NCBI GenBank assembly: GCA_025465095.1
Contig: JAODME010000013.1
Coordinates: 1 to 64,000, forward strand
Direction of reading: 5' to 3'
Source: Microbacteriaceae bacterium
GTDB lineage: Bacteria; Actinomycetota; Actinomycetes; Actinomycetales; Microbacteriaceae
DNA: 64,000 nucleotides
Below, piece by piece: positions 37,688 through 47,336 of this stretch (positions are counted from its first letter, which is position 1; the number at the start of each line of letters is the position of its first letter). The notes under the pieces were generated by a model. That model did not search any database. It was not told the origin of the DNA and saw only the letters and a program-made list of their open reading frames with translations. The position numbers and the translations under genes are program-made.

Positions 37688-39277
37688 GTGGCAAAGCCGA
37701 TCGTGCTGATCGCAGAAGAACTTTCACCCGCAACAGTCGAGGCCCTCGGCCCTGACTTCGACATCCGGATGGTGGACGGCACCGATAGGCCGGCACTGTT
37801 GGATGCCCTCGCCGACGCAGAGGCCATCCTGATCCGGTCGGCGACGCACCTCGACGCCGAGGCGATCGGAGTCGCCAAGTCCCTCCGCGTCATCGCGCGC
37901 GCTGGCGTCGGGCTCGACAACGTCGACATCAAGTCGGCGACGACCGCGGGCGTCATGGTCGTCAACGCGCCGACATCGAACATCATCTCCGCCGCCGAAC
38001 TCACCGTCGGGCACATCCTGAGCCTGGCGCGGCACATCCCGCCGGCGCACGCCGCGCTCGCGCAAGGACAGTGGAAGCGCTCGAAGTACACCGGCGTCGA
38101 ACTCTACGAGAAGACCATCGGCATCATCGGTCTCGGCAGGATCGGCGCGCTCATCACCGCGCGGATGCAGGCGTTCGGCACGAACGTTGTCGCGTACGAC
38201 CCTTACGTGACGGCGCAACGGGCGCAGCAACTCGGCGTGACCCTGTTGAGCTTCGACGAGGTGCTCGCCCAATCCGACTTCATCACGATCCACATGCCGA
38301 AGACGCCGGAGACGACGGGCATGATCTCGGACGCCCAGCTCGCGTTGATGAAGCCGACCGCGTTCATCGTCAACGTGGCCCGCGGCGGCCTCATCGACGA
38401 GGATGCACTGCACCGTGCGCTCACGAGCGGCACGATCGCCGGTGCCGGCCTTGATGTCTTCGTGCAGGAGCCGCCGACCGGCTCACCGCTGCTCGACCTC
38501 CCCAACGTCATCGTCACACCACACCTCGGCGCCTCCACCGACGAGGCGCAGGAGAAGGCGGGCGTCTCGGTGGCGAAGTCGGTGCGGCTCGCGCTGTCCG
38601 GCGAGCTCGTGCCCGACGCGGTGAATGTCGCAGGCGGGGTCATCCACACGACGGTGCGCCCGGGAATCCAGCTCATGGAGAAGCTCGGTCAGGTGTTCTC
38701 AGGACTCGCGGAGAGCCCACTTACGAGTGTCGATGTGGAGGTCCGCGGCGAGATCGTGGAGTTCGACGTGAGCGTGCTGAAGCTCGCCGCGCTCAAGGGG
38801 ATCTTCACCAACGTTGTCGCCGAGACCGTCTCCTACGTCAACGCCCCGCTCCTCGCGGAGCAGCGCGGAATCGACGTGCGGCTCATCACCGACTCGGTGA
38901 GCGACGAGTACCGGAACCTGCTCACGATCCGTGGCACGCTCAGCAATGGCGCGCAGATCTCGGTGTCGGGCACCCTCACCGGCACGAAGCAGATCGAGAA
39001 GATCGTCGAGGTCAACGGCTACGACGTCGAAGTGCCGATCGCCGAGCATCTCGTCGTGATGATCTACACCGACCGGCCCGGGATCGTCGCGATCTACGGC
39101 CGGGAGTTCGGCGACGCCGGGATCAACATTGCGGGCCTGCAGATCAGCCGTCGCGAGGCCGGCGGTCAGGCGCTCTCGGTGCTGACCGTCGATTCGCCGG
39201 TTCCCGAGGATCTGCTGGCCAAGGTGCGCGAGGCGATTGACGCCCAGATCCTGCACGAGATCGACATCACCGCCTAG
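37688..39277 (+). CDS. serA: D-3-phosphoglycerate dehydrogenase
   Basis: 529 residues, the long actinobacterial form. Order: substrate domain, NAD-binding domain (GIIGLGRIGALITARM), catalytic Arg in VNVARGGLIDEDAL, Glu in DVFVQEPPTG, His in VTPHLGASTDEAQ. An intervening (ASB) domain from about 320 and a C-terminal ACT domain (HLVVMIYTDRPGIVAIYGREFGDAGINIAGLQISR) follow. It makes 3-phosphohydroxypyruvate for serine synthesis; the ACT domain normally senses serine. GTG 37688 has GAAGGA upstream, and the in-frame sequence before it is not family-like. Confidence 0.97.
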   Translation: MAKPIVLIAEELSPATVEALGPDFDIRMVDGTDRPALLDALADAEAILIRSATHLDAEAIGVAKSLRVIARAGVGLDNVDIKSATTAGVMVVNAPTSNIISAAELTVGHILSLARHIPPAHAALAQGQWKRSKYTGVELYEKTIGIIGLGRIGALITARMQAFGTNVVAYDPYVTAQRAQQLGVTLLSFDEVLAQSDFITIHMPKTPETTGMISDAQLALMKPTAFIVNVARGGLIDEDALHRALTSGTIAGAGLDVFVQEPPTGSPLLDLPNVIVTPHLGASTDEAQEKAGVSVAKSVRLALSGELVPDAVNVAGGVIHTTVRPGIQLMEKLGQVFSGLAESPLTSVDVEVRGEIVEFDVSVLKLAALKGIFTNVVAETVSYVNAPLLAEQRGIDVRLITDSVSDEYRNLLTIRGTLSNGAQISVSGTLTGTKQIEKIVEVNGYDVEVPIAEHLVVMIYTDRPGIVAIYGREFGDAGINIAGLQISRREAGGQALSVLTVDSPVPEDLLAKVREAIDAQILHEIDITA

Positions 39278-39379
39278 CACTGGCAGCGGACGGTGCGCTC
39301 GCCCGGGTAGGAGTCTGAGTGCCATCGCGGGGGAGCGAGCCGGCGCTCCACCGCCGACTACGTCCAACCGGACCTAAGA

Positions 39380-39415
39380 AAAGGGGGCCCGGCCAGAAAT
39401 GGCCGGGCCCCCTTT
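39380..39415. terminator. Bidirectional intrinsic terminator
   Basis: A perfect 16-bp stem (AAAGGGGGCCCGGCCA pairing with its complement) closes a GAAA tetraloop. It lies between the convergent serA and DUF6458 genes, with A-rich (AAGAAAA) and T-rich (CTTTCC) flanks serving both directions. Confidence 0.9.
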
Positions 39416-39427
39416 CCTGCAGAGTGA

Positions 39428-39682
39428 TCAGACGAGCGGATCGGCGTCGCTGCGGGTCTCGCGCTGCGTGACACGGTCGCCGCCGGTCTCCGACTGGCGA
39501 ACCGTCGAAACGCTGGAGCGCTTCCTCATGACGAGCACGAGGGAGATGAGGAAGACGACGAGGCCCGCGCCCATGAGGATGTAGCCGACGAGGTCGAGGT
39601 CGATGACGCTCGTCTCGAAGTTGAGCGCGAACGTGAGGATGGCCCCCACGACGAATAGGAAGATTCCGGATCCGATACCCAT
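39428..39682 (-). CDS. DUF6458-family two-helix membrane protein
   Basis: 84 residues. MGIGSGIFLFVVGAILTFALNF, then VGYILMGAGLVVFLISLVLVM, are two membrane helices joined by ETSVIDLDL. A polar tail rich in Ser, Arg and Asp follows (KRSSVSTVRQSETGGDRVTQ). This matches the small actinobacterial DUF6458 family, whose function is unknown. GAAAGGG lies upstream of the ATG. It shares a terminator with serA. Confidence 0.85.
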   Translation of the reverse strand: MGIGSGIFLFVVGAILTFALNFETSVIDLDLVGYILMGAGLVVFLISLVLVMRKRSSVSTVRQSETGGDRVTQRETRSDADPLV

Positions 39683-39806
39683 TGGACGTTTGCCCTTTCG
39701 CTTGTCGGCCGAGGGTGCGATGAGCGCGGTTCCCGGCGCAGTTGTTCGCCAAGTGTACTGAAATCGCTTTCGACCGGGGAAGACCTGCCGAGGCGGGACC
39801 CTCCGC

Positions 39807-39812
39807 TACTGT
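39807..39812 (+). promoter_or_regulatory. -10 hexamer, probable leaderless start of leuB
   Basis: TACTGT ends 6 nt before the ATG at 39819. No Shine-Dalgarno is present. Confidence 0.4.
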
Positions 39813-39818
39813 GAATCC

Positions 39819-40862
39819 ATGCCCAAAACCCTCAGCATCGCGGTCATCCCCGGGGACGGAATCGGCCCGGAGGTCGTCACCGAGGCGATGAAGGTGCTCC
39901 GCGCCGTCGTTCCCGAGGACACTCGCGTCGAAACCCGCGAGTACCCCTTCGGCGCCGGACACTTCCTCGCCACCGGAGAGATCCTCACCGAGGACGGTCT
40001 CGCCTCGTTGAGCGAACACGACGCCATCCTGCTCGGCGCCGTCGGCGGGGACCCTGGCGACCCACGGCTGTCCGGCGGCATCATCGAGCGCGGACTGCTG
40101 CTGAGGCTCCGCTTCGCCTTCGACCACTACGTCAACCTGCGCCCCACCACGTTGCACCCCTCCGTGTCGTCGCCGCTCGCGAACCCCGGCGAAATCGACT
40201 TCGTCGTCGTTCGGGAGGGAACCGAGGGCCCGTACGTCGGTAACGGCGGCGGCATCCGGGTCGGCACGCCGCACGAGATCGCTAACGAGGTCAGTGTGAA
40301 TACCGCGTACGGCGTCGAACGGGTCGTGCGGTTCGCGTTCGCGACCGCGTCAGCGCGGCGGGGACGACTGACCCTCGTGCACAAGACCAACGTGCTCGTG
40401 CACGCGGGAGGGCTGTGGCAGCGCACCGTGAACAGCGTCGCCGCCGAGTATCCGGATGTCACCGTCGACTACCTGCACGTCGACGCCGCCACCATCTTCC
40501 TCGTCACCGACCCGGGCCGGTTCGACACCATCGTCACCGACAACCTGTTCGGCGACATCCTCACCGACCTCGCCGGCGCGATCAGCGGCGGCATCGGCCT
40601 CGCCGCGTCGGGAAACATCAATCCCGACGGCGCGTTCCCGAGCATGTTCGAGCCGGTTCACGGCTCGGCGCCCGATATCGCCGGCACGCAGAAGGCAGAT
40701 CCCACCGCGGCGATCCTGTCCGTGGCGCTGATGCTGGACCACCTCCGGTTGCCGGATGCTGCGGCACGAGTGAGGAACGCGGTGACCTCCGACCTGCTCT
40801 CCCGCCCACCCGCCAGACGCACGGCCGAGATCGGCGACGCGATCGTCGCCTCGCTGACCTAA
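39819..40862 (+). CDS. leuB: 3-isopropylmalate dehydrogenase
   Basis: 347 residues, beta-decarboxylating dehydrogenase family. [21 protein letters not shown], the substrate Arg region [42 protein letters not shown] (catalytic Lys), [18 protein letters not shown] (metal Asp) and [14 protein letters not shown] are all present. It oxidises and decarboxylates 3-isopropylmalate in leucine synthesis, using NAD+. Tartrate dehydrogenases share the fold, but adjacency to ilvE favours LeuB. Confidence 0.95.
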   Translation: MPKTLSIAVIPGDGIGPEVVTEAMKVLRAVVPEDTRVETREYPFGAGHFLATGEILTEDGLASLSEHDAILLGAVGGDPGDPRLSGGIIERGLLLRLRFAFDHYVNLRPTTLHPSVSSPLANPGEIDFVVVREGTEGPYVGNGGGIRVGTPHEIANEVSVNTAYGVERVVRFAFATASARRGRLTLVHKTNVLVHAGGLWQRTVNSVAAEYPDVTVDYLHVDAATIFLVTDPGRFDTIVTDNLFGDILTDLAGAISGGIGLAASGNINPDGAFPSMFEPVHGSAPDIAGTQKADPTAAILSVALMLDHLRLPDAAARVRNAVTSDLLSRPPARRTAEIGDAIVASLT

Positions 40863-40890
40863 GAGCCACCTCCCTCGACGAAGGAACATC

Positions 40891-41994
40891 ATGACCACCG
40901 CGACCTCGTTTCCGCTCACCTTCGAACTCACTCCATCGACCGCGACCCGCGCCGCGGCCGAGCGTGACGAGATCCTCGCCGACCCCGGTTTCGGCAAGCA
41001 CTTCACCGACCACATGGTCGAGATCACCTGGACGGTGGACGACGGATGGCACGGCGCGCAGGTGAAACCGTACGGCCCGCTGCGACTCGACCCCGCGGCA
41101 TCCGTTCTGCACTACGCGCAGGAGATCTTCGAAGGGCTCAAGGCCTACCGGCACGCGGATGAATCGATCTGGTCGTTCCGCCCGCAGGCCAATGCCGCGC
41201 GGATGCAACGGTCGGCGCGGCGCCTCGCTCTGCCACAGCTGTCCGAGGAGGACTTCGTCGAGTCGCTGCGCCAGCTCGTCGCGGTCGACGGGTCCTGGAC
41301 GCCCAGCGCTCCGGAGACGAGCCTCTACCTGCGCCCGTTCATGATCGCGACCGAGGCCTTCCTCGGTGTGCGCGCCGCCCACCGAGTCGGCTACTACGTC
41401 ATCGCGTCGCCGGCCGGCGCGTACTTCACGAGCGGCGTGAAGCCCGTTTCGATCTGGCTGTCGACCAACTACTCGCGGGCGGGTAAGGGCGGAACGGGCG
41501 CCGCGAAGACGGGCGGCAACTACGCTGCGTCGTTGCTGCCGCAGGCAGAGGCTTATGAGCACGGCTGCGCGCAGGTGCTCTTCCTCGACTCGGTCGAGGG
41601 AGCCTACATCGAGGAGCTCGGCGGCATGAACATTGTGCTCGCCTACAAGGACGGCACCCTGGTGACGCCGGAATCGGACAGCATTCTCGAAGGCATCACG
41701 CGGGACAGCATCCTGCAACTCGCCGAGGATCGCGGCCACCGCGTCGAGCGGCGCAGGGTCGCACTCGACGAGTGGCGCGACGGCGTCGACAGCGGCGACA
41801 TCACCGAGGTGTTCGCGTGCGGCACCGCGGCGGTCGTCACACCGATCGGACTACTGAAAGGCGAAGGGGTGTCGATTGGATCAGCGGATGCCGTCGCCGG
41901 CGAACTGACAATGTCTCTCCGGCAGGAGTTGACCGACATCCAGTACGGCAGGGCCGAGGACCGACACGGCTGGATGACGCGGCTCGACCGATAG
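40891..41994 (+). CDS. ilvE: Branched-chain amino acid aminotransferase
   Basis: 367 residues, PLP fold type IV. It is the BCAT2-like long form: FGKHFTDHMVEITWTVDDGWH, LHYAQEIFEGLKAYRHAD, RLALPQLSEEDFV, the active-site region GAAKTGGNYAASLLPQAEA, LFLDSVEGAYIEELGGMNI and EVFACGTAAVVTPIG. It carries out the last step of leucine, isoleucine and valine synthesis. GAAGGA lies 7 nt before the ATG, and the 28-bp gap to leuB suggests one transcript. Confidence 0.97.
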   Translation: MTTATSFPLTFELTPSTATRAAAERDEILADPGFGKHFTDHMVEITWTVDDGWHGAQVKPYGPLRLDPAASVLHYAQEIFEGLKAYRHADESIWSFRPQANAARMQRSARRLALPQLSEEDFVESLRQLVAVDGSWTPSAPETSLYLRPFMIATEAFLGVRAAHRVGYYVIASPAGAYFTSGVKPVSIWLSTNYSRAGKGGTGAAKTGGNYAASLLPQAEAYEHGCAQVLFLDSVEGAYIEELGGMNIVLAYKDGTLVTPESDSILEGITRDSILQLAEDRGHRVERRRVALDEWRDGVDSGDITEVFACGTAAVVTPIGLLKGEGVSIGSADAVAGELTMSLRQELTDIQYGRAEDRHGWMTRLDR

Positions 41995-42068
41995 CGTCGC
42001 TCTTGCGGGGCGCGAGGGGAGCGAATCCACGCCTCGACGTCATCGTCGCCCGCCCAGGCAGGAGCCGA

Positions 42069-42074
42069 TAGGCT
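42069..42074 (+). promoter_or_regulatory. -10 hexamer, probable leaderless start
   Basis: TAGGCT ends 7 nt before the GTG at 42082, without an intervening ribosome-binding site. Confidence 0.4.
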
Positions 42075-42081
42075 CGGAGCC

Positions 42082-42849
42082 GTGAAAATCGCGCGATTCA
42101 GCACTGGCGGAGACCCCCGATACGGAATCGTGGATGACGACGACCTGGTGGTGCTCACGGGCGATCCGATGTTCAGCGGTTTCGACACGACGGGGGAGAG
42201 GGTTCCGCTCGCCGACGTGAAGCTGCTCGCGCCGGTCATCCCACGCTCCAAGGTGATCTGCGTCGGCCTGAACTACGCAGAGCACAAGGCGGACATGGGT
42301 GACGTCGGCCCGTCGAATCCGCTCATTTTCCTCAAGCCGAACACCGCGGTCGTGGGCCCCGGCGACACGATAGTCATCCCGCCCGTCGACGGCCGGATCG
42401 TGCACGAGGGCGAGCTCGTGATCGTCATAGGCAAGATCGGCAAGCAGATCAAAGCCGCCAACTACGCCGATTACGTCTTCGGCTACACGATCGGCAACGA
42501 CGTGTCGGCTCGCGACGTGATGTTCGCGGACGGTCAGTGGGCGCGCGCGAAGGGCTACGACACGTTCGCGCCGATCGGGCCATGGATCGAAACCGAACTC
42601 GACGCGCAGAACGTGCGGATCGAGACGTTCGTCGACGGCGAGCCGAGGCGCACCGGTACCACCGCAGACATGATCCACCGCATCCCCGAGATCATCGAGT
42701 TCTGTTCGGATGTCTGGACGCTCCTGCCCGGCGACATCATCATGACCGGCACGCCCGCCGGTCTCGGTGGCTTCACCGACGGGCAGACCGTAGACATCAC
42801 GATCGAGGGCATCGGCACGCTCTCGAACCCCGCGCGCAACCGCTCCTGA
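42082..42849 (+). CDS. Fumarylacetoacetate hydrolase-family protein
   Basis: 255 residues. An N-terminal DUF2437-like segment (MKIARFSTGGDPRYGIVDDDDLVVL) precedes the FAH domain: KVICVGLNYAEHKADMG, IFLKPNTAVVGPGD, metal-ligand Glu residues in IVHEGELVIVIGK, GNDVSARD, KGYDTFAPIGPW and GDIIMTGTPAGLGGF. Family members are Mg-dependent acylpyruvases, oxaloacetate decarboxylases or decarboxylases of catechol-breakdown products. The substrate cannot be told from sequence. The gene frequently sits next to gltX in actinobacteria; here YeiH intervenes. Confidence 0.9.
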   Translation: MKIARFSTGGDPRYGIVDDDDLVVLTGDPMFSGFDTTGERVPLADVKLLAPVIPRSKVICVGLNYAEHKADMGDVGPSNPLIFLKPNTAVVGPGDTIVIPPVDGRIVHEGELVIVIGKIGKQIKAANYADYVFGYTIGNDVSARDVMFADGQWARAKGYDTFAPIGPWIETELDAQNVRIETFVDGEPRRTGTTADMIHRIPEIIEFCSDVWTLLPGDIIMTGTPAGLGGFTDGQTVDITIEGIGTLSNPARNRS

Positions 42850-42872
42850 CCTGACCGGTCGGACACTCGACC

Positions 42873-43916
42873 GTGTTGCGCTGGTCGAGTAGCCCGCGAC
42901 GAAGGAGCAGTCGTATCGAAACCACCGCACGATCGATCCCGGGACTGTGCGCCGCGGTCACCGGCGTGCTCGCCGCGTGGCTTGTGCATCTCGCGATCCC
43001 CGCGGTCCCGTTGCTCACCGCCGCGGTCGTTCTCGGCATCGTCGTGGGCCAACTGCCGCAACTCAGAGAGATACTCGACGGCAGGCTGGGCCCGGGCATC
43101 CGCCTCTCGTCCAGGACGCTCATGCGCGCCGGGATCGTGCTGCTCGGTCTCAAACTCAGCCTCACCGACATCGCCGAACTCGGTTGGGTCTCGATCCTCG
43201 CGATCGTCGCACTCGTCGTCGCGACCTTCCTCGGCACGTGGGGCCTCGGTCGGATCATGCGCCTGCCCGGCGACCAGCCGCTCCTGATCGCAGCCGGCTT
43301 CTCGATCTGCGGCGCATCCGCGATCGGAGCGATGGGCGCGGCCACCCGCGGCAAACCGGCCGATCAGGCCACGCCGGTCGCGCTCGTCACCCTGTGCGGC
43401 ACGCTCGCGATCGCGGTGCTGCCTGCCCTTCAGGGACCGCTCGGCCTTTCGAACGAGCACTTCGGGCACTGGGTGGGGGCGAGCGTGCACGATGTCGGTC
43501 AGGTCGTCGCCACCGCGCAGACCGCCGGGTCCGCCGCCCTCGCGACCGCGGTCGTCGTGAAACTCACCCGGGTGCTGATGCTCGCCCCGATGGTGACGAC
43601 GGCATCCGCCGTCCTGCGCCACCGCGAGGTCGTGGACCCGCGACGGGTCAGCGAATCGGTGACGCCCCCGGTCATCCCGATCTTCGTGCTCGGCTTTCTC
43701 GCGGCGGTGCTGCTCAACTCCTTCCTTCCCATCCCGGAACCGGCGTTGCGGGTCGCGGATCTCGCCCAGACGATGCTCCTCGCCGCGGCCCTCTTCGCGC
43801 TCGGCACCTCGGTGCGTGTCGGGCAGCTGTTGCGCACCGGCTGGCGCGCGCTCGTCGTGGGGTTCGCGTCCTGGCTGCTGATCGCCGCGCTCGCGCTGCT
43901 CACTGTCGGCCTCTAG
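42873..43916 (+). CDS. YeiH-family putative sulfate exporter
   Basis: 347 residues with about 10 helices. Family-typical segments are LRAGIVLLGLKLSL (here LMRAGIVLLGLKLSL), AAGFSICGASAIGAMG, VGASVHDVGQVVATAQTAG, KLTRVLMLAP and PIFVLGFLAAVLLNSF. The YeiH/UPF0324 family is annotated as putative sulfate or anion exporters without firm biochemistry. The frame opens at GTG 42873, but the first 17 or so codons (LRWSSSPRRRSSRIETT) are encoded by a dispersed repeat. The real start is uncertain: it may be this GTG, or the repeat may have replaced the native N-terminus. Confidence 0.85.
   Translation: MLRWSSSPRRRSSRIETTARSIPGLCAAVTGVLAAWLVHLAIPAVPLLTAAVVLGIVVGQLPQLREILDGRLGPGIRLSSRTLMRAGIVLLGLKLSLTDIAELGWVSILAIVALVVATFLGTWGLGRIMRLPGDQPLLIAAGFSICGASAIGAMGAATRGKPADQATPVALVTLCGTLAIAVLPALQGPLGLSNEHFGHWVGASVHDVGQVVATAQTAGSAALATAVVVKLTRVLMLAPMVTTASAVLRHREVVDPRRVSESVTPPVIPIFVLGFLAAVLLNSFLPIPEPALRVADLAQTMLLAAALFALGTSVRVGQLLRTGWRALVVGFASWLLIAALALLTVGL
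42883..42923 (+). repeat. Single arm of the GGTTGAG/CGTATCGAAA repeat family
   Basis: Begins GGTCGAGTAGC and ends CGTATCGAAACC, closely matching the left arm of the repeat at 36566-36600 but with a few more central bases and no facing arm. It lies inside the apparent 5' end of the YeiH-type gene. Confidence 0.7.
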
Positions 43917-44016
43917 GTCGCCCCTTCCGGCCCAATGCAGGCTGCTGCCGCGAGCGTACTGGTTCGCAACACCATCTCGCGGCACTCGCATACACTCGCG
44001 CTCCCGGCGACGCCCG

Positions 44017-44022
44017 TAGAAT
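44017..44022 (+). promoter_or_regulatory. -10 hexamer of gltX
   Basis: TAGAAT ends 8 nt before the ATG at 44031. Transcription would start at or within one or two bases of the codon. Confidence 0.45.
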
Positions 44023-44030
44023 TACGCCAT

Positions 44031-45506
44031 ATGTCTGCCTCCTTCTCCACCGCCACCGGTAGCGACGTCCGCGTGCGCTTCTGCCCGTCCCCGACGGGCA
44101 CCCCGCACGTCGGGCTGATCCGCACCGCGCTGTTCAACTGGGCGTACGCCCGACACACGGGCGGAAAGCTGATATTCCGCATCGAGGACACCGACGCCGC
44201 GCGCGACACCGAGGAGAGCTACGACCAGATCGTGGACGCGATGCGTTGGCTGAAGCTCGACTGGGACGAGGGCATCGATGCCGGCGGGCCACACGGACCC
44301 TACCGCCAGTCGCTGCGCACGAGCATTTACGCCGACGTGATCCAGCAGTTGACGGCATCCGGTCATCTGTATGAGAGCTTCGCCACGGCCGAGGAGATCG
44401 AGGAGCGCAACCGCGCGAACGGCCGTGACCCGAAGCAGGGCTACGACAACTTCGAACGCGACCTCACCGACGAGCAGCGCGAGGCGTTCCGGGCTCAGGG
44501 CCGCACGCCAGCCCTGAGGCTGCGGGTGCCGGATTCCGATCTGAGCTTCGACGACCTCGTCCGAGGTGAGATCACCTTCCCGGCTGGCAGTTTCACCGAC
44601 TTCGTTGTCGTGCGCCCCAACGGCGTTCCGCTCTACACGTTTGTGAATCCGGTGGATGACGCGCTCATGGGCATCACACACGTGCTGCGAGGCGAGGACC
44701 TGCTTTCGTCGACCCCCCGCCAGATCGCGCTGTATCACGCGCTCATCGAGCTCGGCGTGGCATCCTCCATCCCGCGCTTCGGTCACCTGCCCTACGTGAT
44801 GGGTGACAGCAATAAGAAGCTCAGCAAGCGCGACCCGGAGTCGAACCTATTCCTGCATCGTGACCGTGGATTCCTGCCCGAGGGTCTCCTCAACTACCTT
44901 GCACTCCTCGGCTGGTCGCTCACCCACGACCGCGACGTGTTCACGATCGATGAGATGGTCGGCGCCTTCGACGTGGTCGACGTGAACCCGAACCCCGCCA
45001 GGTTCGACTTGAAGAAGGCCGAATCGATAAACGGCGACCACATCCGGATGCTTCCCACCGACGAATTCGCGAGGCGCCTCGTCCCCTACCTCGGCGATCT
45101 CGTGAGCCTGCCCGACGACGAGCCGATGCTGCTCGCCGCGGCGCCACTCGTGCAGGAGCGGATGCAGCTGCTCGGCGACGCTCGTGGCCTGCTCGCGTTT
45201 CTCTTCACGGCGGACGACGCGCTCACCTGGGAGACCGACGCCCTGCCGAAGGGAGATGCGCGCCCGATTCTCGACGCGTCGCACTCGGCCCTCGCGGCTC
45301 TGGGGGAGTGGACCACGGTGTCCATCGAGGACGCCCTCCGTGTCGCCCTGATCGACGGGCTCGGCCTCAAGCCGCGCGTGGCATTCGGCCCGTTGCGCGC
45401 CGCGATCTCCGGGCGCCGGATAAGTCCGCCCTTGTTCGAGTCGATGGAACTGCTCGGGAAGGCTTCCACGCTGACCCGGATCGAGAGGCTCACGGCCACG
45501 CTGTGA
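44031..45506 (+). CDS. gltX: Glutamyl-tRNA synthetase
   Basis: 491 residues, class I aminoacyl-tRNA synthetase. The HIGH-like motif is [22 protein letters not shown], and the KMSKS-like motif is NKKLSKRD near residue 262. Also visible are [13 protein letters not shown] and [27 protein letters not shown]-terminal anticodon-binding helical domain follows. Depending on whether a GlnRS exists in the genome it may also charge tRNA-Gln; GatCAB is not in the window. ATG 44031 is supported by the promoter and the family N-terminus. It overlaps the next gene by GTGA. Confidence 0.97.
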   Translation: MSASFSTATGSDVRVRFCPSPTGTPHVGLIRTALFNWAYARHTGGKLIFRIEDTDAARDTEESYDQIVDAMRWLKLDWDEGIDAGGPHGPYRQSLRTSIYADVIQQLTASGHLYESFATAEEIEERNRANGRDPKQGYDNFERDLTDEQREAFRAQGRTPALRLRVPDSDLSFDDLVRGEITFPAGSFTDFVVVRPNGVPLYTFVNPVDDALMGITHVLRGEDLLSSTPRQIALYHALIELGVASSIPRFGHLPYVMGDSNKKLSKRDPESNLFLHRDRGFLPEGLLNYLALLGWSLTHDRDVFTIDEMVGAFDVVDVNPNPARFDLKKAESINGDHIRMLPTDEFARRLVPYLGDLVSLPDDEPMLLAAAPLVQERMQLLGDARGLLAFLFTADDALTWETDALPKGDARPILDASHSALAALGEWTTVSIEDALRVALIDGLGLKPRVAFGPLRAAISGRRISPPLFESMELLGKASTLTRIERLTATL

Positions 45507-46444
45507 CCGCATCGAGCGCGGTGTATGACGTCGCTGTTCTCGGCGCCGGACCGGCGGGTCTCAGTGCCGCGCTGAACCTCGTGCGGGCGAGGCGCCGCAC
45601 CATCGTGCTCGACAGCAACCGCCCCCGCAACGCCGCGACGTTCCACTCGCACGGCTTCATCACCCGTGACGGCGTCTCGCCGCTCGAGCTTCGGCGGCTT
45701 GCGCGGGAGGAGCTCGAGGAATACCCGCACTACGAGTTCCACCAGACGGTGGTGAGATCGGTGCTGCGCTCGGAGAACGACTTCGTCGTCTCGACCAAGG
45801 GCCCGGGCTTCGGCACTCACCAGTACCGCGCCCGCACGATCGTGATCGCGACGGGGGTCGCCGAGATCATGCCGGATCTGCCGACGCTGCGCGCCTTCTA
45901 CGGCACGAGCATCCACAGTTGCATCGAGTGCGACGGCTACGAGGAGCGCGACGAACCGATCGCCGTCCTCGGTGAAACCGATGACCTCGCGGAGCGCGCC
46001 CTGCTGCTGGCGCAGTGGAGTGACGACATCATCGTCTTCACGAACGGCATCGGCGTCGTGGACGAAACGGATGCCGCGGCGCTGGCCGAGCATGGCATTC
46101 GGGTGGACCGCCGTCCGCTCGTCGACGTCGCGGGCGACCAGAACGGACTCACCGGCCTCGTCACGGCGATGGGTGAGACGGTCCCACGCCGCGCGGCCTT
46201 CGTGCGTCCCGTGTACGAACCGAAACTCGAGTTTGCGGACGGCCTCGGCCTCGCTCGTGACGAGGCTGGTTACCTTCTCGTCGACGCGGAGGGCCGCGCC
46301 TCCGTTCCCGGCGTGTACGCCGCAGGCGACTCTGCCGCGCCTGGTCCGCGCCAACTCATCGTCGCTGCAGGCCAAGGTGCGCGCGCTGCGTCCGCTCTCA
46401 ACGGGGATCTCGCCCGCCCGCCCGCCCGCCCCGTCGTCGACTGA
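45503..46444 (+). CDS. Thioredoxin reductase-like NAD(P)/FAD oxidoreductase
   Basis: 313 residues. The FAD-binding motif [28 protein letters not shown] is at the N-terminus. A CxxC redox pair occurs in [14 protein letters not shown], near residue 143. The C-terminal FAD motif is [27 protein letters not shown]. The NADPH-domain glycine motif is weak ([14 protein letters not shown] instead of GxGxxA), so nucleotide binding may be altered. It could be a ferredoxin/thioredoxin-type reductase or a mycothiol-related enzyme. GTG 45503 overlaps the gltX stop, so expression is coupled. Confidence 0.88.
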   Translation: MTASSAVYDVAVLGAGPAGLSAALNLVRARRRTIVLDSNRPRNAATFHSHGFITRDGVSPLELRRLAREELEEYPHYEFHQTVVRSVLRSENDFVVSTKGPGFGTHQYRARTIVIATGVAEIMPDLPTLRAFYGTSIHSCIECDGYEERDEPIAVLGETDDLAERALLLAQWSDDIIVFTNGIGVVDETDAAALAEHGIRVDRRPLVDVAGDQNGLTGLVTAMGETVPRRAAFVRPVYEPKLEFADGLGLARDEAGYLLVDAEGRASVPGVYAAGDSAAPGPRQLIVAAGQGARAASALNGDLARPPARPVVD

Positions 46445-46524
46445 TTGGTCGCTGGCGGTCGCCGCTGGAAGGGTAGACAGCCCGGGCGGCGAGGAATAGG
46501 GTCGACTGCACATCATCTTCGGGG

Positions 46525-47250
46525 GTGAGGCGAGTGGGTCGATCATCCGTTCAGAGGCGCCCCGGCGCTGCGGTGCCCGTCATCCCGGGTCCGGCCCCTG
46601 AGTCAGGTGCGCCGCTTCGCTTGTGTCTCACGGCAGTTCTCTTGGCTTGCGTCTGGCTGGTCCTCGGTGCCGCCTCATCCGCTACCGCGTCGGAGCGCAA
46701 TGCTTCGTTCGTGCTCGAAACGGTCGGCACGAACCTGGAGGCAGGGTTCGAGCCGCACGCCATGGTTGCACCCGTCGTCGACGCCCTTGCCGCAGCGCCT
46801 CATGCCGACCTCGTGCCGGTCGTCGAAATCGTCACCCCTGCGGTTCATGAAGTGATCGGAGTCGTCGTGCTTCCTGCTCCGGTGGTGCCGGATGCGTCCG
46901 ACGCAGACGCCACGTCCGCTGTGGCCGTCACCACCGTTGCCGGTGCGGCCGATTCGTCTGCGGATGCCGATGCGGCGGTCCTCTCGTTCCTCCGGTGGAC
47001 CGCCGCTCCGACCGCTTCCGCCCATGCGCTTCATTCGGTACAGGCGTCGTTTCCTTCTCCGGAGGAGCCGCTCGAGGCGAACAATCACAGTGCCACGTCG
47101 GCAACGCCTGAAGCGAGCTCGGCCGGCGTTGCCGTCGCCGTCGCGGAGGACCGCCTAGGCTTCACCCTCGCCGTCGCCCCTGGCGCCGGAGGGAGCGACG
47201 AGGGGCATCCGGCGTCGCCCTCCTTCCAACCCGGTTCGGTTCCTGACTGA
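46525..47250 (+). CDS. Putative secreted Ala/Val-rich protein, unknown function
   Basis: 241 residues. A basic N-terminus (MRRVGRSSVQRRPG) leads to a hydrophobic segment, about 31-50 (LRLCLTAVLLACVWLVLGAAS), ending SATASERN, which looks like a signal peptide with an AxA-type site. The remainder is low-complexity Ala/Val/Ser/Pro sequence with no cysteines or catalytic motif. I do not recognise a family. It lies 86 bp before another secreted-looking gene of similar style. The start is tentative; a second in-frame GTG lies 9 nt downstream. Confidence 0.5.
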   Translation: MRRVGRSSVQRRPGAAVPVIPGPAPESGAPLRLCLTAVLLACVWLVLGAASSATASERNASFVLETVGTNLEAGFEPHAMVAPVVDALAAAPHADLVPVVEIVTPAVHEVIGVVVLPAPVVPDASDADATSAVAVTTVAGAADSSADADAAVLSFLRWTAAPTASAHALHSVQASFPSPEEPLEANNHSATSATPEASSAGVAVAVAEDRLGFTLAVAPGAGGSDEGHPASPSFQPGSVPD

Positions 47251-47336
47251 GTAGGTTCGCGCCGTCCACGTTGACGGTTTGTACCTCGTGTGCTCTCGCG
47301 CACTTCATCTCACTCGGAATCAGGAGCGATCGAACC

